A stretch of DNA of 8,371 nucleotides from an uncultured Halieaceae bacterium (GTDB taxonomy: Bacteria; Pseudomonadota; Gammaproteobacteria; Pseudomonadales; Halieaceae). The position numbers were made by a program, and so were the translations under genes. Positions 6,698 through 8,371 of this stretch are shown one piece after another. The DNA is taken from NCBI GenBank assembly GCA_913063005.1, contig CAJXZI010000074.1, positions 1 to 8,371 on the forward strand, given 5' to 3'. A model generated the notes under the pieces. It had not been told where the DNA came from, did no database searches, and saw only the letters and a list, made by a program, of their open reading frames with translations. The first letter of the stretch is position 1. The number at the start of each line of letters is the position of its first letter.

Positions 6698-6713
6698 GGG
6701 GACTGACGTCCCC
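6698..6713 (-). terminator. Intercistronic hairpin, possible partial terminator
   Basis: GGGGAC-N4-GTCCCC is a perfect 6-bp stem with a tetraloop. Read on the - strand it is followed by TCTTTT. It lies between the rubrerythrin stop and the Fe-S gene start. The T-run is short and interrupted, so partial read-through or an mRNA processing/stability role is likely. Either would give more rubrerythrin than downstream product. Confidence 0.5.
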
Positions 6714-6737
6714 CCGTTCGTCTCTAATAGCCGCGAC

Positions 6738-7157
6738 TTATGCGTCGAGGTTGTCGAGCGCTTTTTGGAAACGGTTTGCGTGGCTACGCTCCGCTTTCGC
6801 GAGTGTCTCGAACCAATCTGCGATTTCGTCAAAACCTTCGTCACGTGCAGTCTTCGCCATACCGGGGTACATGTCAGTGTACTCGTGGGTCTCGCCAGCG
6901 ATTGATGCTTCCAGATTCTTAACAGTGTCACCCATAGGGAGACCTGTTGCGGGGTCGCCTACAGCTTCGAGGTACTCGAGGTGACCGTGCGCGTGGCCAG
7001 TCTCGCCTTCTGCTGTTGAGCGGAATACCGCAGCAACATCGTTGTAGCCTTCTACGTCCGCCTTTGAGGCGAAGTAGAGGTAGCGACGGTTAGCTTGAGA
7101 CTCACCTGCAAAGGCGTCTTTTAGGTTCTGTTCGGTTGCACTACCTTTCAGTTCCAT
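6738..7157 (-). CDS. Rubrerythrin, erythrin domain only (no rubredoxin domain)
   Basis: This 139-residue non-haem diiron peroxidase, expected in the cytoplasm, reduces H2O2 to water. The four-helix-bundle ligand set is complete: Glu19 (AGESQANRRY), Glu52 and His55 (EGETGH), Glu89 and Glu92 (AGETHEY), and Glu123 and His126 (AERSH). The protein contains no cysteine and ends just after the fourth helix, so the C-terminal Cys4 rubredoxin-like domain of classical rubrerythrins (about 190 residues) is absent. Electrons must therefore come from another protein. GGAG at 7166-7169, 8 bases upstream, supports the ATG at 7157. It is the first gene of the operon with the Fe-S oxidoreductase and DUF3501 protein, and is divergent from oxyR. 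Induction by OxyR is likely (see the operator at 7270-7284). Confidence 0.94.
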   Translation of the reverse strand: MELKGSATEQNLKDAFAGESQANRRYLYFASKADVEGYNDVAAVFRSTAEGETGHAHGHLEYLEAVGDPATGLPMGDTVKNLEASIAGETHEYTDMYPGMAKTARDEGFDEIADWFETLAKAERSHANRFQKALDNLDA

Positions 7158-7184
7158 TGCTTTTACTCCATATTTGATCGTTTA

Positions 7185-7194
7185 CGTCATGACG
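7185..7194. repeat. Perfect palindrome CGTCATGACG in the rubrerythrin leader
   Basis: A 10-base perfect palindrome lies between the predicted transcription start (about 7213) and the rubrerythrin ribosome site. It could be a regulator site in the early transcribed region, but it has no loop and a chance origin cannot be excluded. Confidence 0.35.
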
Positions 7195-7219
7195 CGGCCG
7201 AATCACCGGCTGCACGAAT

Positions 7220-7225
7220 ACTATA
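7220..7225 (-). promoter_or_regulatory. Predicted -10 element of the rubrerythrin operon
   Basis: TATAGT on the - strand is a good sigma-70 -10 hexamer, predicting a start near 7213 and a leader of about 56 bases. At 17 bases upstream the hexamer is GAACCA, a poor -35, as expected for an activator-dependent promoter. A dyad CCGAC-N3-GTCGG (7226-7238) fills part of the spacer. Confidence 0.5.
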
Positions 7226-7240
7226 CCGACATGGTCGGAA

Positions 7241-7284
7241 ATTGGTTCGCAAAAAAGCTGGCAAAACCAATCGAAATTTTCGAT
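7241..7284. promoter_or_regulatory. Putative OxyR (LysR-type) operator
   Basis: ATCG-N7-CGAT (7270-7284) is a perfect 7-bp-armed dyad (ATCGAAA/TTTCGAT around one base). It contains the LysR-type T-N11-A core and the same spacing as half of the OxyR ATAG-N7-CTAT site. Its centre at 7277 is about 64 bases upstream of the predicted rubrerythrin start, where LysR-type recognition sites normally sit. A second dyad, ATTGGTT-N17-AACCAAT (7241-7271), extends towards the -35 zone, as an activation site would. The exact ATAG/CTAT bases are not kept, so OxyR binding is an inference from position and symmetry. Its place between the divergent genes would also allow oxyR autoregulation. Confidence 0.5.
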
Positions 7285-7336
7285 CGTACACAGGACAAAT
7301 GCGCGACAATGTCGATTGACGAGGCGAGAAAGTTTT

Positions 7337-8242
7337 ATGTCCAGACAACCAACGCTAAAGCAGCTGAAATACCTGTGTGCACTTGCGCAGCATCAGCACT
7401 TTGGAAATGCAGCCAAAGCCTGCCACGTTAGTCAGAGCACCTTGAGTGCTTCTATCGTTGAACTGGAGGATGTTTTATCGATCAGTCTAGTTGAGCGAAA
7501 CAATCGTACGGTACTGTTAACTGCCGTGGGTCAGGAGGTGGTGGAGAGGGCGAAGGCGATTCTCACTGACGTCGATGACGTCGTCTCACTATGCGAAGCC
7601 TCCCGTGAGCCGTTCCAGGGGACCATACGTTTGGGCGTCATTCCCACCATCGCCCCTTTTATTCTGCCGTCTTTTTTGACGTCACTTAGAGCACAGCATC
7701 CTGACTGTAAGTTATTTGTTCGCGAGGATTTATCGCAGGCTTTAGTGGATGCGCTGCAGGTGGGAGACCTCGATGTTTTACTGCTGGCGCTCCCATTCCC
7801 CGCCGAACATACTGACACCCTCAGTTTATTCGAGGATCCCTTCTACCTCGCGGCAATGCCAAATACGCGACTGGCCATGAGCAGTAAACTGAGCACCAAA
7901 GATCTCCAAGGTGCTGAGATGCTGTTGTTGGAGGAGGGGCATTGTCTGCGCGATCACGCGCTCGAGGCCTGCAAGCTCAGGGAGAAAGACGTAACCGTAC
8001 CGTATCAAGCAACAAGCTTAACCACGATTGTTCAGATGGTGGCTAATGGTATTGGCACGACCTTGCTACCCAAAATGGCAACCGATGCGGGCATTGCTGA
8101 AGGAACCGATCTCGTGCTACGACCCTTTGATGAGCCTGATGTGGGGCGCCAAATCGGCTTGATGTGGCGAAAAAAAACGCCCCGGAAGCATGAGTTTGGC
8201 TTGCTCGGGGCGTTTATTCAGGAATGCCTAGAGGGTATCTAG
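7337..8242 (+). CDS. oxyR: Peroxide-sensing LysR-type regulator OxyR
   Basis: This 301-residue cytoplasmic transcription factor is activated by H2O2 through an intramolecular disulfide. The N-terminal winged helix-turn-helix is at about residues 3-60 (HFGNAAKACHVSQSTLSASIVELE). The effector domain follows (QGTIRLGVIPTIAPFILP). The redox switch is intact: EEGHCLRDHALEAC has Cys203 and Cys212 with the same nine-residue spacing as E. coli Cys199 and Cys208. ATSLTTIVQMVANGIGTTLLP (225-245) also matches OxyR closely. I chose the ATG at 7337 over a TTG at 7316 because it gives the family's start (MSRQPTLKQLKYL) and length (E. coli has 305). The ribosome site is weak, with GAGG at 7321-7324 about 12 bases upstream. 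It is divergent from the rubrerythrin operon, its probable target, and its last bases contain the hairpin of the convergent receptor gene. Confidence 0.95.
   Translation: MSRQPTLKQLKYLCALAQHQHFGNAAKACHVSQSTLSASIVELEDVLSISLVERNNRTVLLTAVGQEVVERAKAILTDVDDVVSLCEASREPFQGTIRLGVIPTIAPFILPSFLTSLRAQHPDCKLFVREDLSQALVDALQVGDLDVLLLALPFPAEHTDTLSLFEDPFYLAAMPNTRLAMSSKLSTKDLQGAEMLLLEEGHCLRDHALEACKLREKDVTVPYQATSLTTIVQMVANGIGTTLLPKMATDAGIAEGTDLVLRPFDEPDVGRQIGLMWRKKTPRKHEFGLLGAFIQECLEGI
8170..8215 (-). terminator. Intrinsic terminator for the TonB-dependent receptor, inside the oxyR coding region
   Basis: AAACGCCCCG (8175-8184) pairs perfectly with CGGGGCGTTT (8206-8215). Past a 2-base bulge, AGCA (8187-8190) pairs with TGCT (8202-8205), leaving an 11-base loop. 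Read on the - strand the stem runs into eight Ts (8177-8170), a strong terminator for the receptor whose stop is 38 bases upstream. On the + strand the tail is weak and lies before the oxyR stop codon, so it is unlikely to end oxyR mRNA. Confidence 0.85.
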
Positions 8243-8253
8243 GCACCTAATTG

Positions 8254-8371
8254 TTAGAAACTGTATCTGATAGAAGCGCCGTACGTTCTTGGCTGGTTGG
8301 GATAGCCGGTCAGACTTCCCGCTTGCGCTACCGCCGGGAACCAAGTGATCAGCCACTGGTCATTGGTAAGG
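8254..8371 (-). CDS. TonB-dependent receptor, C-terminal end (runs off the window)
   Basis: Thirty-eight residues and a stop are visible, ending TYGASIRYSF. The alternating aromatic/hydrophobic pattern with a terminal Phe is the beta-signal of the last barrel strand of outer-membrane proteins. NQPRTYGASIRYSF is typical of TonB-dependent receptors, where PR-x-[YW]-G-x-x-x-x-[YF]-x-F closes the barrel. The protein would take up a large ligand across the outer membrane using TonB energy; the ligand cannot be told from this tail. The rest lies to the right of the window. It converges on oxyR with 11 bp between stop codons. Confidence 0.75.
   Translation of the reverse strand, partial: LTNDQWLITWFPAVAQAGSLTGYPNQPRTYGASIRYSF

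Noticed and set aside
6505..6984. + strand frame of 159 codons opposite the Fe-S protein and rubrerythrin genes
   Set aside because: It is antisense to two clearly assigned genes, and its Ser/Arg-rich composition is typical of antisense frames.

Overview
The window looks like a chromosomal segment of an aerobic, probably marine, Gammaproteobacterium. The evidence is an OxyR with the gammaproteobacterial two-cysteine redox switch, a Tat-exported FAD oxidoreductase, a TonB-dependent receptor tail, a periplasmic glutathione-peroxidase-like protein and about 50% GC in the parts counted. The family or genus cannot be fixed from sequence alone.

Layout, left to right. (1) Bases 1 to about 361 encode the N-terminal part of ribose-5-phosphate isomerase A on the + strand, at about 67% GC by hand count. 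At about 362 this stops matching RpiA and becomes, on the - strand, the 3'-truncated end of a periplasmic glutathione peroxidase (start 805) at about 50% GC. Both genes lose their 3' ends at one point, so this is a junction: a deletion, an insertion of foreign DNA, or an assembly chimera. (2) A - strand pair encodes a Cof-type HAD phosphatase (2674 to 1853) and a membrane-anchored alpha/beta hydrolase (1838 to 918), 14 bp apart. (3) A 481-bp stretch without a convincing gene holds nine perfect copies of the heptamer CAACCAG (2968-3030). (4) A + strand Tat-exported DAO-family FAD oxidoreductase (3156-4406) is followed by 314 bp without a gene, ending in a bidirectional terminator (4679-4706). 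(5) The - strand operon reads rubrerythrin (7157 to 6738), two-cluster Fe-S oxidoreductase (6661 to 5333), DUF3501 protein (5317 to 4721). (6) oxyR (7337-8242, +) is divergent from that operon across a 179-bp region with an OxyR/LysR-like operator. (7) The 3' end of a TonB-dependent receptor (8371 to 8254, -) converges on oxyR; its terminator hairpin lies inside the oxyR coding sequence.

How the genes fit together: the right half reads as a peroxide-defence module. OxyR would sense H2O2 through Cys203 and Cys212 and switch on the divergent operon. The rubrerythrin is a diiron peroxidase lacking its usual rubredoxin domain, so it needs an outside electron donor. The co-transcribed GlpC/HdrD-like Fe-S protein and the uncharacterised DUF3501 protein are the natural candidates. 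This gene combination recurs in Proteobacteria, but I know of no assigned biochemical role for the Fe-S/DUF3501 pair, and it is the best candidate in the window for an undescribed system. The truncated peroxidase on the left belongs to the same theme, but there is no sign it is co-regulated.
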